Part shown: positions 1 to 9,153 of the stretch, piece after piece
Numbering within the stretch: position 1 is the stretch's first letter
Layout of the letters: each line of letters starts with the position of its first letter
NCBI GenBank assembly: GCA_024178355.1
Contig: JAMZNZ010000003.1
Location: 266,527 to 330,526 of the forward strand
Origin: Maricaulaceae bacterium EIL42A08
GTDB lineage: Bacteria > Pseudomonadota > Alphaproteobacteria > Caulobacterales > Maricaulaceae
Direction: 5' to 3'
Length of the DNA stretch: 64,000 nucleotides
The notes under the pieces: generated by a model
The model's database searches: none
What the model was told of the DNA's origin: nothing
Seen by the model: only the letters and a program-made list of their open reading frames with translations
Program-made: the position numbers and the translations under genes

Positions 1-480
1 ATATCACGGTTGGCAATGGGTCTGTGACCCGCTTTGCGACCGCGAGCGCCAGCGTCTACTCTGCCGAGATCACACCGGCTGCTGATGGCACCATCACGGT
101 CGATGTGGCGGCGGGTGTTGCGCAGGATGCGGCTGGCAATGACAACACGGCTGCGACTCAGTTCTCGATTGAAAGTGACAGCACCCGTCCGGGTGTGGAG
201 ATCACCACGGCATCAGCCGATCCGGTGTCCGGTGTGTTTGAAGTGACCTTCACCTTTACCGAGGATGTTACCGGCTTTGTGGTTGGCGATATCACGGTTG
301 GCAATGGCTCTGCGGGCAACTTCCAGTCCACCAGCGCCAGCGTCTTCACCGCAGATATCACCCCGGCCGCCGATGGCACGGTAACGGTGGATGTCGCCGG
401 AGGTGCGGCTGCAGATGCAGCCGGCAACACCAACACCGCCGCCACCCAGTTCTCCATTGAAAGCGATGGCAGTGCGCCGA
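1..480 (+). repeat. Tandem 288-bp coding repeats in the autotransporter
   Basis: The stretch starting at base 1 (ATATCACGGTTGGCAATGG) recurs almost exactly at 289, giving a 288-bp (96-residue) period. Each unit encodes an Ig-like fold ending in the D-A-A-G-N core followed by an FSIESD stretch. The array very probably continues upstream of the window. DNA-level conservation is uneven: the first 20 bases are nearly identical while the rest has diverged, so this is an older array with possible local homogenisation. Confidence 0.75.
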
Positions 481-2837
481 CGGTCACCGACCTGACGGTA
501 TCAGATCTCGATATCCGGGTTGATGAGGTTGGTACGCCGTTCACGATCCAGGTGACTTTCTCTGAGGAAATTGATCCTGCTTCCCCGCCCGCGCTCAGCT
601 TCGTTGAGTCTGTGGCTGGAACGCTCGAATTTGTGTCCGGTGCGTTCTCCGGGAGCAATTCGGTATACACGGCAACCTACACCGTCAGTGATAGTGGCGC
701 GGCTGTTACCGGTGTTGATGTGACGGTGGCTGGGGCGACTGACCTGGCTGGCAACGTCATGACCGAGGTGACGACCGAGGATGTCTTCTCCTTCGATCTG
801 CGCCGGGCGGGTATTACCGTGACTCAGGACGTGCTGGGCCTGGTGGATGCCGAGTTTGATTACTCCGGTGATCTGGGGGCCTTCTCCATCACCACCACAT
901 CGCAAACTGGCTCCAGCCAGTTCACTGATCTGGTGGAGGGCAGCTATGCCATCACGCTGGCTGAAGAGGATGGGTTCTCCATTACCGACATAGCTTGCAC
1001 CGGCGGGTCTGCGGCAATCGATCTGCCCAACCGGACAGCCACCGTGACACTGGCTCCGGCCGATGCGGTTGAATGTAGTTTTGAGGCGACGGCTGATCCG
1101 GGCATTGATGAGATCAATGTTCCTGATGTGGCCCTGACCTTGCCGGATGTGGTGGGCGACCCGACGGGGGTGACCACCAGCTTTGCGCTGACCAATACAG
1201 GCGGTGCTCCGTTTGCCTTTAACGCGGCGACTGACCAGCCCTGGCTGGCGATTGACCCGACGTCGGGCAGCATCCCGGCGGCCAGTGATCTGACCTTCAC
1301 CCTGTCCTTTACCGACGCGGTGCTGGCGCTGGCTCCAGGTGAGTACACGGCCAATATCATCATTACCGAAGCGGCTCCGGCCGGTCCGGTATCGGTTGGC
1401 GGTAGCTCCAGCCAGAGCGTTCAGAACATCACGATCCCGGTCTCGATCACCATTACACCGCGTGAAGGCACGCTGACACTGGTGGCGACGACTGCACCGT
1501 CAATTGCTGGCGAGGGCGTGTTCACCTACAGCTCTGATATTGGTGCGCTGGATGGATTGTCGCTGTCGACGGTAAACGGCACCGCGTCCAGCGACGGTGT
1601 AACGATTTTGAGCGGGAGCTATGCAATCACACAGGCCGTCAGCGAAGGCTGGCGTCTGGATAGCATCAGCTGTACCGGTGATACCGATAACGGCTCGACC
1701 TTCGATGTGGAGAGCGGTACGGCCACCATCGACCTCGACGCTGAGGAAACGATGGTGTGTACCTTCGCAAACCGCCGCGACGAGGCTTTCATCCGCGAAG
1801 TGACCCAGTCGGCGATCCGGTCCTTCATGGCGGCGCGCGCTGATCAGATCCTGAACGCCAGCCCGGATGTGGGTCGCCGTTTGCGGTCTGACCGGGCCAC
1901 CGCCACGCCAAACAACTTTGCCTTCGACATGACAGAAGGTCGCCTGAATGCCTCCATGACGATGAGCCTGAGCGCCATCCGTCAGGCGGCGTCGGAGCGC
2001 GAGAACCGGATGCCGGATCAGCAGGCATTCAGCCTTGCCGGTCAAACCGGCATGTCCAGCCTCGATGTCTGGTTCGAAGCCAGCTATGCCTCTGTGAACG
2101 ATGATCGTGCGGGTCTGGATGCCGACACCGATTTTGGCATGTACGCCATTGGTGTGGACATGATGGTTCGCGATGACATTCTCATTGGTGTGCTGGCGCA
2201 GTTCGATCAGGCGGAAACCGTGACGGGTGAGTATCGCAGTCAGGTGGAAGGTGAGGGCTGGCTGGCCGGGCCATACATGGCGGCGCGCCTGTCAGAAACC
2301 CTTGTCTTTGATGCCCGCGTTGCCTGGGGTCAATCGGACAACGAAGTCAATCCAATCGGCACCTACTGGGACGACTTTGAAACCGACCGCTGGCTGGCTG
2401 AAGCCAATCTTGTTGGCGATATCATCACTGGCTCATGGCGCTTTAGCCCGGGCGTGGGCATTGCCTACTTCTGGGAAGAGCAGGCGCAATACACCGACAG
2501 CCTCGGCTTCGTAATCCCGTCCCAGGAGATTACGCTGGGCCGGATCACAGCAGGGCCAGAGATCGCCTATCGCTTCGAAACCGAATCGGGCGGCGTATTC
2601 GAACCGTTTGTGAAATTCACGGCAGTTTACGACTACGACGATACCGAGGTGATTAGCGCCAACGGTCTAATTGCTGGGCTTGGAACCTTCCGGGCTGACG
2701 CACGTGTGGGTCTGGCTGCGGAGTTTGCCAATGGCGGACGCCTGTCGGCTGAAGCGGCGATTAGCGGCATCGGGGATGGCGACTTTGAAGCCAATACCGG
2801 AATGGTCCGCCTGCGCCTTCCGCTAAGCCTGCACTAG
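3..2837 (+). CDS. Autotransporter-like outer membrane protein with Ig-like repeats (5' end outside window)
   Basis: Open from the left edge; at least 944 residues are visible. The reading frame runs unbroken upstream of the GTG at 24, so that codon is internal: the residues before it (ITVGNGS) match the same point of the next repeat. Visible order: tandem Big-type Ig-like repeats of 96 residues, a further Ig-like domain (about 155-260 from the edge), a prealbumin-like segment, a BACON-like segment, a second prealbumin-like segment, a linker, and from about DNA 2065 a beta-barrel of alternating amphipathic strands ending in RLPLSLH. The barrel plus extracellular repeats indicates a surface-displayed adhesin-like autotransporter. 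The signal peptide must lie outside the window. The exact ligand is unknown. Family assignment rests on repeat and barrel pattern, not on a search. Confidence 0.75.
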   Translation: MTVGNGSVTRFATASASVYSAEITPAADGTITVDVAAGVAQDAAGNDNTAATQFSIESDSTRPGVEITTASADPVSGVFEVTFTFTEDVTGFVVGDITVGNGSAGNFQSTSASVFTADITPAADGTVTVDVAGGAAADAAGNTNTAATQFSIESDGSAPTVTDLTVSDLDIRVDEVGTPFTIQVTFSEEIDPASPPALSFVESVAGTLEFVSGAFSGSNSVYTATYTVSDSGAAVTGVDVTVAGATDLAGNVMTEVTTEDVFSFDLRRAGITVTQDVLGLVDAEFDYSGDLGAFSITTTSQTGSSQFTDLVEGSYAITLAEEDGFSITDIACTGGSAAIDLPNRTATVTLAPADAVECSFEATADPGIDEINVPDVALTLPDVVGDPTGVTTSFALTNTGGAPFAFNAATDQPWLAIDPTSGSIPAASDLTFTLSFTDAVLALAPGEYTANIIITEAAPAGPVSVGGSSSQSVQNITIPVSITITPREGTLTLVATTAPSIAGEGVFTYSSDIGALDGLSLSTVNGTASSDGVTILSGSYAITQAVSEGWRLDSISCTGDTDNGSTFDVESGTATIDLDAEETMVCTFANRRDEAFIREVTQSAIRSFMAARADQILNASPDVGRRLRSDRATATPNNFAFDMTEGRLNASMTMSLSAIRQAASERENRMPDQQAFSLAGQTGMSSLDVWFEASYASVNDDRAGLDADTDFGMYAIGVDMMVRDDILIGVLAQFDQAETVTGEYRSQVEGEGWLAGPYMAARLSETLVFDARVAWGQSDNEVNPIGTYWDDFETDRWLAEANLVGDIITGSWRFSPGVGIAYFWEEQAQYTDSLGFVIPSQEITLGRITAGPEIAYRFETESGGVFEPFVKFTAVYDYDDTEVISANGLIAGLGTFRADARVGLAAEFANGGRLSAEAAISGIGDGDFEANTGMVRLRLPLSLH

Positions 2838-2846
2838 GACCGGTCT

Positions 2847-2875
2847 GAGGGTGCGCGTTTTTCGCGCGCACCCTC
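2847..2875. terminator. Hairpin after the autotransporter gene
   Basis: An 11-bp perfect stem (GAGGGTGCGCG / CGCGCACCCTC) with a T-rich 7-base loop begins 10 bases after the stop. There is no T tract after the stem, so it is a weak intrinsic terminator or an mRNA-stabilising 3' hairpin. Confidence 0.5.
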
Positions 2876-2926
2876 GCCGCCCTGGATGGGATGCGCTGAT
2901 GCGCTGGATCGGTTAGATTTGCGCCT

Positions 2927-4534
2927 GTGGAACGCGATCTTGAACGACTGACGGCTTTTGAGGCCGATGGCACGCTGAGCCCGGCCGACAGCGCCCATGC
3001 GCGCTCGCTGCTGGCCGATACACGTGAGCCGCTGGACAGGGTGCTCACTCAGCTGGGGCTGATTTCCGAAAGCGACCTGGCCACGCGTTATGCAGAAGAT
3101 GCCGGCGTGCCGGTCGATCTGGCTCCGCTACAGTCAGGTGCGGCAGAGTTCATCCGGTATGATGCACAGCTCAACCGCGACTTCCTGCTGGCCCGGCGCG
3201 TTGCGCCCGTGGCGGACCGTGATGGGCGCATTCTGGCCGCGATCGTAGACCCGGGTGCCGATGAAGCCTTGGCTGGCCTGGCCTTCGCCACCGGTTGCAA
3301 GGTTGAGCCGGTGGTGACCACCCATGCGGCTTTTGCTGACCTTTATGCCCGACGCTTTGGCGAGGAGGCTGGCGAAAATTCTGACACTGATCGCGATGTC
3401 AGCGCGGACTCAAGCCGTTTGAAGGATCTGGCCAGCACGGCACCGGTCGTGCGCCTGGTCAATCGCCTGGTGGCTCAGGCCGTGGCAGAGCAGGCCAGTG
3501 ACATCCATCTTGAGCCTGGCCCGCGCGAGGCCATTGTGCGGCTTCGCACCGATGGTCGCCTGCGCCAGATTGAAAGCCTCGCGCCCAGCCTGGCCGGCGG
3601 GGTTGTGTCGCGCATCAAGGTCCTGGCTGACCTTGATATTGCTGAGCGCCGTCGGGCCCAGGACGGGCGTTTCAGCCTTCCTGTCGGGGGGCGTTCGGTG
3701 GACCTGCGTGTGTCCGTTGTCCCCGCGCGCCACGGCGAGAGCCTGGTTATCCGGCTTCTTGATCCGCAGGCGACGCTGACCAGTATTGATGCGCTGGGTT
3801 ATAGCGACGCGGTTCGGGCTGTGGCCGAGCAGGCGCTGTCACGACCGCAAGGCCTCATCCTGATGACCGGCCCGACGGGCAGCGGCAAGACCACCTCGCT
3901 TTACGCTTTCCTGCGCCGTCTGGCTGATGGCAAGCGCAAGATCCTGACCATCGAAGACCCGATTGAGTACGAGATTGACGGTATCGCCCAGTCCCAGATC
4001 AACCCGGCTATCGATATAACCTTCGCAAGCGCCCTCAGGTCTTTCCTGCGCCATGACCCAGACGTGTTGATGGTGGGCGAAATCCGCGATGCTGAGACTG
4101 CACGCACCGCCATTCAGGCCGCCATGACCGGGCATCTGGTCCTGTCCACCGTCCATACCAATGATGCGCCGTCGGCTATCATTCGCCTAATGGATATGGG
4201 GGTTGAGGGGTATCTTCTGGCCTCTACCATTTCCGCTGTTTTTGCCCAGCGTCTGGTGCGCCGGACCTGTCAAAGCTGTGCGGGTGCCGGATGTGGGAGC
4301 TGTCAGGATGAAGGCGTGCAGGGGCGGATTGCGCTGGCCGAGGCCTTCCTCAACACGGACGAGACCGCCGCTGCAATCCACGAGACGTTCAACGCCGGCG
4401 CCCTGAAAGCGGCCCTGGCTGAGCAGGGGTTCCAGACGCTGGCCGATGATGCGCGCGCCAAGCTCGCTGCCGGTCTGACCACGGCTCAGGAGATCAAGAC
4501 GGTCCTGGGCGAGGATATCACCGGTGACCGCTAG
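2927..4534 (+). CDS. gspE: Type II secretion system assembly ATPase GspE
   Basis: Cytoplasmic hexameric ATPase that powers pseudopilus assembly. 535 residues. N-terminal MshEN/T2SSE_N-like region (about 1-140), then the catalytic domain with Walker A GPTGSGKTT (about 313-321), Asp box (EDPIEYEI), Walker B GEIRDAET and the His box (STVHTNDA). GTG start is used because no earlier in-frame ATG exists and the N-terminus matches the family. The zinc-binding insert is compressed: CxxC-x4-CxxC (CQSCAGAGCGSC, about 448-459), whereas classical GspE has roughly 29 residues between the two CxxC pairs. It heads the gsp operon; its last 11 bases overlap gspF. Symbol by family; substrate of the system is unknown. 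Confidence 0.95.
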   Translation: MERDLERLTAFEADGTLSPADSAHARSLLADTREPLDRVLTQLGLISESDLATRYAEDAGVPVDLAPLQSGAAEFIRYDAQLNRDFLLARRVAPVADRDGRILAAIVDPGADEALAGLAFATGCKVEPVVTTHAAFADLYARRFGEEAGENSDTDRDVSADSSRLKDLASTAPVVRLVNRLVAQAVAEQASDIHLEPGPREAIVRLRTDGRLRQIESLAPSLAGGVVSRIKVLADLDIAERRRAQDGRFSLPVGGRSVDLRVSVVPARHGESLVIRLLDPQATLTSIDALGYSDAVRAVAEQALSRPQGLILMTGPTGSGKTTSLYAFLRRLADGKRKILTIEDPIEYEIDGIAQSQINPAIDITFASALRSFLRHDPDVLMVGEIRDAETARTAIQAAMTGHLVLSTVHTNDAPSAIIRLMDMGVEGYLLASTISAVFAQRLVRRTCQSCAGAGCGSCQDEGVQGRIALAEAFLNTDETAAAIHETFNAGALKAALAEQGFQTLADDARAKLAAGLTTAQEIKTVLGEDITGDR

Positions 4535-5747
4535 CGTGACCGCACCGCGCCAGACCTGGCGCTACAAGGCGGAGTTTCCTGACGGCCGCGTCATTGACGG
4601 CGAGGTTGTGGCCAGCGACGAAGCGGCTGCTGCCCGCCAGGTGCGGGCGCTTGGCGCAACGCCAGTACGCCTTCGCCGAGCTGGCGCAACCGGATCGATC
4701 CTGACACGACGCAGCACGCTGAAGCCTGTAGAGACGGTAAGCCTGGTGCGCGGGCTGGCTGATCTTCTATGTGCCGGGGTCCCGTTGCGCACTGCGCTTC
4801 AAAGCCTGGCCGCCCGGGAGCGGCGCCCCGTTGCCAAAGCGATGCTGGAGCGGCTGGACCAGCGGGTGCGGGCTGGTGAAGCTCTCTCTGAAGCGTTGCA
4901 AGCCGATCCGGCGCGTCCTCCTGCGGTCCTCGTGGCGCTGGCAGAAGCGGGCGAGGCGTCCGGTGAACTTGGCCCGGTGCTCGGCGATCTGGCTGAACGG
5001 CTGGAGACCGAACACGCCTTGCGCGAAGACATCAAGGGCCAGCTGGCTTATCCCGCTTTTGTGGCGGCGATTACGGTGATTACCCTGTTGGGCCTTGCTC
5101 ATTTTGTTTTGCCTCAGTTCGATGCGCTGTTTGTCGGCCAGGCCACACCGCCGCCGCCAGAAACCGCCTTTGTGCTTCAGCTCGGGGCTTTCCTGCGGGC
5201 CTGGGGACACTGGATGCCGGTTGGGGTGGTGCTGCTGGTCCTGATCATCAAGGCGGCGGCAAAGCCTTTCATGGTGGAACTGGAGCGTGCAGCCCTGTCC
5301 ATTCCGGTGGCAGGCGCAACCTATATGCGGCTTCAGGCGGCGCGGTATTGCCGGACGCTGGGTCAGCTGTTGAAGGCCGGTTATGCACTGGCGCGCGCAG
5401 AGCCGGTGGCGCGCGGCGTTCTTACCTCCCAGCTTGCCCGTCGACGCCTCGCCGAGGTGGCTGAAAGCGTGCGCGCCGGGGGACGGTTTGGCGATGCTGT
5501 GCGCCGTCACTCAGCCTTGCCAGATGAGTTCATCAGCCTGATTGAAGTGGGTGAGCAGACTGGCGAACTGCCCGATATGCTGATCCGCTCTGCTGGACTG
5601 GCTGATGCGGATGCTGCCCGAACCATCAAGAAGGCGTCTGAACTGATCAGCCCGATGCTAATTGTCCTATTGGCCTTATGCGTTCTGGCTGTGATTGTAT
5701 CGATTCTGATCGGCGTTTTGAGCCTGAACGAGGTTGTTTATTCATGA
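4524..5747 (+). CDS. gspF: Type II secretion inner-membrane platform protein GspF
   Basis: Polytopic platform protein that links the GspE ATPase to pseudopilus assembly. 407 residues with the two duplicated T2SSF domains (about 70-195 and 275-395) and hydrophobic segments near 170-190, 222-242 and the C-terminus. Diagnostic stretches include VSLVRGLADLLCAGVPL and the repeat half GEQTGELPDML. GTG start overlaps gspE by 11 bases; its TGA overlaps the gspG ATG (ATGA), so translation is coupled on both sides. Confidence 0.95.
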   Translation: MTASVTAPRQTWRYKAEFPDGRVIDGEVVASDEAAAARQVRALGATPVRLRRAGATGSILTRRSTLKPVETVSLVRGLADLLCAGVPLRTALQSLAARERRPVAKAMLERLDQRVRAGEALSEALQADPARPPAVLVALAEAGEASGELGPVLGDLAERLETEHALREDIKGQLAYPAFVAAITVITLLGLAHFVLPQFDALFVGQATPPPPETAFVLQLGAFLRAWGHWMPVGVVLLVLIIKAAAKPFMVELERAALSIPVAGATYMRLQAARYCRTLGQLLKAGYALARAEPVARGVLTSQLARRRLAEVAESVRAGGRFGDAVRRHSALPDEFISLIEVGEQTGELPDMLIRSAGLADADAARTIKKASELISPMLIVLLALCVLAVIVSILIGVLSLNEVVYS

Positions 5748-6181
5748 GGACGCGCAAGCCAGAATTTCGGCGCTCCGATGCCGGTATCACCCTGATGGAA
5801 ATCCTGGTGGTGCTGGTGATTATGACGGTTGTGGCCGCTTTCGTGGCTCCGCGGGTGATCGGCTATATCTCCAGGTCTCAGGAAGATGTTGCGGTTGCCC
5901 AGATGGGGTCGATCGCTACGTCACTGGAGCTCTTCTACATTGATGTGGGGCGTTACCCGACCGAGGACGAGGGTCTGCAAAGTCTGGTTGAAGCGCCGGA
6001 GGAGCTGGAGAGCTGGCGCGGGCCTTATCTGCGCCAGGCAAGTGGTCTGATCGATCCCTGGGGTGAGCCTTATGGCTACAGCCTGACCACTGATGGGGTC
6101 GAAGGGTTTGCGCTTGTAAGCTACGGGCGGGACAAGGTGCCCGGAGGCGATGGACCAGACAGCGACATCATCCGCCAGTAA
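5744..6181 (+). CDS. gspG: Major pseudopilin GspG
   Basis: Main structural subunit of the periplasmic pseudopilus. 145 residues. The type III prepilin signal reads SDAG^ITLMEILVVLVI: cleavage after Gly, Glu at +5, then the hydrophobic stalk. The C-terminus carries the GspG signature DPWGEPYGY and an Asp-rich calcium loop (GGDGPDSDI). The start at 5744 gives a short leader and the ATGA overlap with gspF; a GTG/ATG further upstream in the same frame would put a long non-homologous leader before it. Confidence 0.96.
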   Translation: MRTRKPEFRRSDAGITLMEILVVLVIMTVVAAFVAPRVIGYISRSQEDVAVAQMGSIATSLELFYIDVGRYPTEDEGLQSLVEAPEELESWRGPYLRQASGLIDPWGEPYGYSLTTDGVEGFALVSYGRDKVPGGDGPDSDIIRQ

Positions 6182-6611
6182 GCCCGCTGATGCGGGCCTG
6201 ACGCTGCTGGAGATGCTGGCGGCGCTGGCCATTACCGCAATCGTGACAAGCTTTGTTGCGCTCAGCCTTGCTGGCAGCCGGGACGCGCGCACACTCGATC
6301 AGGCCGCGAGCCGGCTTGCCGGGGATCTTCGCGCGGCACGCACAGAAGCGTTGCGGAGTGGACGGGCCCTGGCACTGGTTGCATCCCCGGCGGGCTACAC
6401 CATTGAGGGTCTGACGATTGAGCGACGCTGGCCATCCTCGGTAGACGCGAACTGGATGACGGCTGGAACGACACTATCACCGCGCGAGCCTTTCGTTTTC
6501 AGCCCTGAGCGCCTGACACAGGCGGGTCTGCGCGTTGAAATCCAGCGCGAGGGTGTTGTGCGCCAGATCCGTGTTGACGCGATAACGGGGCGGATCCATG
6601 GCGTTGACTGA
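6150..6611 (+). CDS. gspH: Minor pseudopilin GspH
   Basis: 153 residues. Prepilin signal ADAG^LTLLEMLAALAI with Glu5. The body fits GspH/FimT: a single N-terminal helix followed by a small beta-rich domain, with the ITGRIHG stretch near the C-terminus. It overlaps gspG by 32 bases and gspI by 14. Role inferred from family: minor pseudopilin joining the pseudopilus tip to the shaft. Confidence 0.9.
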   Translation: MDQTATSSASKPADAGLTLLEMLAALAITAIVTSFVALSLAGSRDARTLDQAASRLAGDLRAARTEALRSGRALALVASPAGYTIEGLTIERRWPSSVDANWMTAGTTLSPREPFVFSPERLTQAGLRVEIQREGVVRQIRVDAITGRIHGVD

Positions 6612-6993
6612 CGCAACGCGTGATGCGGGCTACGCGCTGGTGGAGGTCTTTGTGGCGGCGGCGATTGCTGCTGCAACCGTTGCGGTGGTGTTCAGTGGCC
6701 TGGCCGCGGGACTGCGTGCGTCGAGCGAAGCTGAAATGGTGGTCGGTCAGACAGTTGAGCTTCGCGCGATTGAGGCCGGACTGCGAGCTGGCATCTCCGC
6801 CCCGCGTCTTGCTGAGACCTTTCCTGGCTGGCAGATCGATGTGCGACCGGTGGACCGGCCCATCGATCCGCGTACCGGCGCAGTGCTGACCCAGGCGACC
6901 TTGAGCCATCCAGGCCTTGGCGGGCGCGGCGCACTTGAAGTGACCCTGGTCTATGTCGAGGATGGCGCGCTGTTGCGCCCAGACCAGACATGA
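6598..6993 (+). CDS. gspI: Minor pseudopilin GspI
   Basis: 131 residues. Prepilin signal RDAG^YALVEVFVAAAIA with Glu5. Order in the operon (after gspH, before gspJ) and the short C-terminal domain match GspI, which nucleates the GspI-J-K tip complex. Stops in an ATGA overlap with gspJ. Confidence 0.88.
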   Translation: MALTDATRDAGYALVEVFVAAAIAAATVAVVFSGLAAGLRASSEAEMVVGQTVELRAIEAGLRAGISAPRLAETFPGWQIDVRPVDRPIDPRTGAVLTQATLSHPGLGGRGALEVTLVYVEDGALLRPDQT

Positions 6994-7628
6994 GGACTGT
7001 CGGCGCTGACACGGGCACGCAAGGCGGCTTCACCCTGCTTGAAGCTCTGGTGGCTACGGCTGTGCTGTCCCTGATTTCGCTATTGTTGGCACCCGCGCTT
7101 CTTGGGGCGATGGATGCTGCAAGCCGCAATCATGGCGTTATGAACCGGATTGAACGCGATGCCGCTTTGGGGGCGGTCCTGGATGACCTGTTCGTGCAGA
7201 GCCACCAGGTGCCAGCATCCGAGGATGGCATGGGGTTCGAGGGAGCGGCTGGGCGTGTGACCTTCCTGGTTCGACCTGCAAGTGGAAGCCTTCAGCGCGC
7301 AGAGCTCGCCCTGGTAAACGGGGCCCTGCGCCTGGAGCTGTCTGCGCTGGAGTTGCCATCGCAAATGGCACAGCGCGAGACCGTCTCGGTAACCCTGGCC
7401 GACGGATTTGAAACCGGACGGTTTTACTATGTGGGTCTTGATCGCACGCGGTGGCGGCTGGAGGATCGCCTTGAGTGGCAGGAAGACAATCCGCCACGCC
7501 TTGTTATTCTGGTTCTGGACTGGCCAGATGGCACCCGCACGCGCATACAGGCGCTTGTGACTGGTGAAGGGCGGTTTGAGTGCCGCTTTGATTCAGGACG
7601 CGGACTTTGCCTGGGGGATAGTTATTGA
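6990..7628 (+). CDS. gspJ: Minor pseudopilin GspJ
   Basis: 212 residues. Prepilin signal TQGG^FTLLEALVATAVLS with Glu5, preceded by a 12-residue leader. The remainder is a beta-rich periplasmic domain with a late basic Cys-containing tail (RFECRFDSGRGLCLG). It is placed as GspJ by order and length. Ends overlapping the TTG start of gspL by four bases. Confidence 0.87.
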   Translation: MRTVGADTGTQGGFTLLEALVATAVLSLISLLLAPALLGAMDAASRNHGVMNRIERDAALGAVLDDLFVQSHQVPASEDGMGFEGAAGRVTFLVRPASGSLQRAELALVNGALRLELSALELPSQMAQRETVSVTLADGFETGRFYYVGLDRTRWRLEDRLEWQEDNPPRLVILVLDWPDGTRTRIQALVTGEGRFECRFDSGRGLCLGDSY

Positions 7629-8575
7629 CCGCGCTGGACCGGATTGAACGCGCGCTGGGCGCGCTGGGCGACCTGCTCGACTGGGCGTTTGACCAGCTCC
7701 GACCTGTCACGCCTGGCGCTGTGGCAAAGGCCGGGCAGCGGTCTGCGCGAACACTCGTCCGACTGGATCGTGACGCCGCTCCCATACCTGAGGGTGCGCT
7801 GGCCACCAGCCTGATGGGCGAGGTGCATCGCATCAGCGGTGACCGGCCCCGATCCACGCGCGGTGTTGTGGGCGTCCTCGATCCGGCCCATCAGTACACG
7901 ATTATAACGCAATTAAGTGAAGCTGCCGCGCACGCAGGGCGTTCAGCCCTTGCCTTGCGACTCGACCAGCTGAGTCCGATACCGCCGCAGGACGTAGTTT
8001 TTGCCCATCGACGCCTCAGCCCGGAGGGCGAGGTTCCGGTTCGCGTCGAAGTCTCCATCGCCCGACGCAGCGCGGTGGATGCGGCCAAAGCTTCGCTTGC
8101 ATCCATGGACCCGCGCTGGCGCCTTGTGGGCGCGCTATCAAGCTCTGGCAGGCCCGAGCTTGAATTTGGTCGTAGCACCAGCCAGCCGTTGGGCCTGGGT
8201 TTAAAAGTGGCGATGGTGTCTGCTCTGCTTGCAGCCACCTTGCTGGCCTGGGGTGGGCGGCTGTCAGAGGGAGCCGTGCAGCTTCAGGCCGAGCTTGGCA
8301 GTGCGACCCGCCAGGCCAGAGGGATGGCCAATGGCGATAGTCGGCTGCAGGACGTGGCTCAAGCCCATCAGGTCAGCCAGCGGGCTCCTCAAATGGCTGA
8401 GTGGCTGTCGGCCTTGTCTCAGCTTGCAGATGAGCAGCCTGATCACTTCAACGCCGTGCATGTGGAGGGCCGGACCGTTACGCTTGAGCGCGATGGGCGC
8501 GAGATTGCCCGGCTTGCGACCGAAGCTGACCCAGAGCGTCTCGGCGCGGGCGAAACCGGGGAGGCGGCCCCTTGA
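7625..8575 (+). CDS. gspL: Type II secretion platform protein GspL-like
   Basis: 316 residues. Begins at a TTG codon in a TTGA overlap with the gspJ stop. About 190 cytoplasmic residues without an obvious enzyme motif, one membrane helix (about 193-212) and a short periplasmic domain with a predicted helical stretch followed by a beta-rich end: the layout of GspL/PilN-type subunits, which recruit GspE to the membrane. Sequence similarity to classical GspL is weak by eye, so the call rests on topology and position between pseudopilins and gspM. Confidence 0.72.
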   Translation: MTALDRIERALGALGDLLDWAFDQLRPVTPGAVAKAGQRSARTLVRLDRDAAPIPEGALATSLMGEVHRISGDRPRSTRGVVGVLDPAHQYTIITQLSEAAAHAGRSALALRLDQLSPIPPQDVVFAHRRLSPEGEVPVRVEVSIARRSAVDAAKASLASMDPRWRLVGALSSSGRPELEFGRSTSQPLGLGLKVAMVSALLAATLLAWGGRLSEGAVQLQAELGSATRQARGMANGDSRLQDVAQAHQVSQRAPQMAEWLSALSQLADEQPDHFNAVHVEGRTVTLERDGREIARLATEADPERLGAGETGEAAP

Positions 8576-9153
8576 GTGTGCTGGATGGACTTGCCTTTAA
8601 AGCCCGCCTGGGCGTGGCTGTGCTGATTGTCGCAGGATTTGCGTCAATTCTGGTCGTCCCGCCTGTGATCGGCGCTGGGGCCTTCCTCGACGGATGGGGC
8701 TCCTGGCACGACGCATCGCGCGCTCAGGCCCAGGTCCAATCCCGGCTTGCGTCTTTTGAGGATCGCCGCCGGGCGCTGATGGACGAGCAGGCGATCAGCG
8801 AGGCTGAGCTGGATCTGTATCTTGATGGCGAGGCTACTCAGGCGCGTTTTAATGCTGCCGTTATTGGACTGGTCGAGGCGCTGCGCGATCAGGGTCTTGC
8901 TGTGTCAGGTGATGCCTCCATTCAAAGCGCCAACGCGAATTCTGGCCTGACCCAGCTGAGCGCCGATATTTCCGTGGATGGTCCTTTTGAAGTCATCCTT
9001 CAGACGCTGAGCCGTCCTGAATTTTCGAGCCTGCGGACCCAGTCGGCCCGCTTTACCGCCACAGCGTCGCGCGCCGAGGTTCGCGGTGATCTTCGCCTTG
9101 TCGCTTACCACGCAGATGACCGGCAAAGCGACGGAGGCCCCGATGCGCGCTGA
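8572..9153 (+). CDS. gspM: Type II secretion platform protein GspM-like
   Basis: 193 residues. Starts at TTG (8572) overlapping the gspL stop; a GTG two codons later is an alternative. One N-terminal membrane helix (about 12-32), then a coiled-coil stretch and a ferredoxin-like periplasmic domain containing VDGPFEVILQTLSRPEF, typical of GspM type b. Partner of GspL in the inner-membrane platform. Confidence 0.78.
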   Translation: MSVLDGLAFKARLGVAVLIVAGFASILVVPPVIGAGAFLDGWGSWHDASRAQAQVQSRLASFEDRRRALMDEQAISEAELDLYLDGEATQARFNAAVIGLVEALRDQGLAVSGDASIQSANANSGLTQLSADISVDGPFEVILQTLSRPEFSSLRTQSARFTATASRAEVRGDLRLVAYHADDRQSDGGPDAR

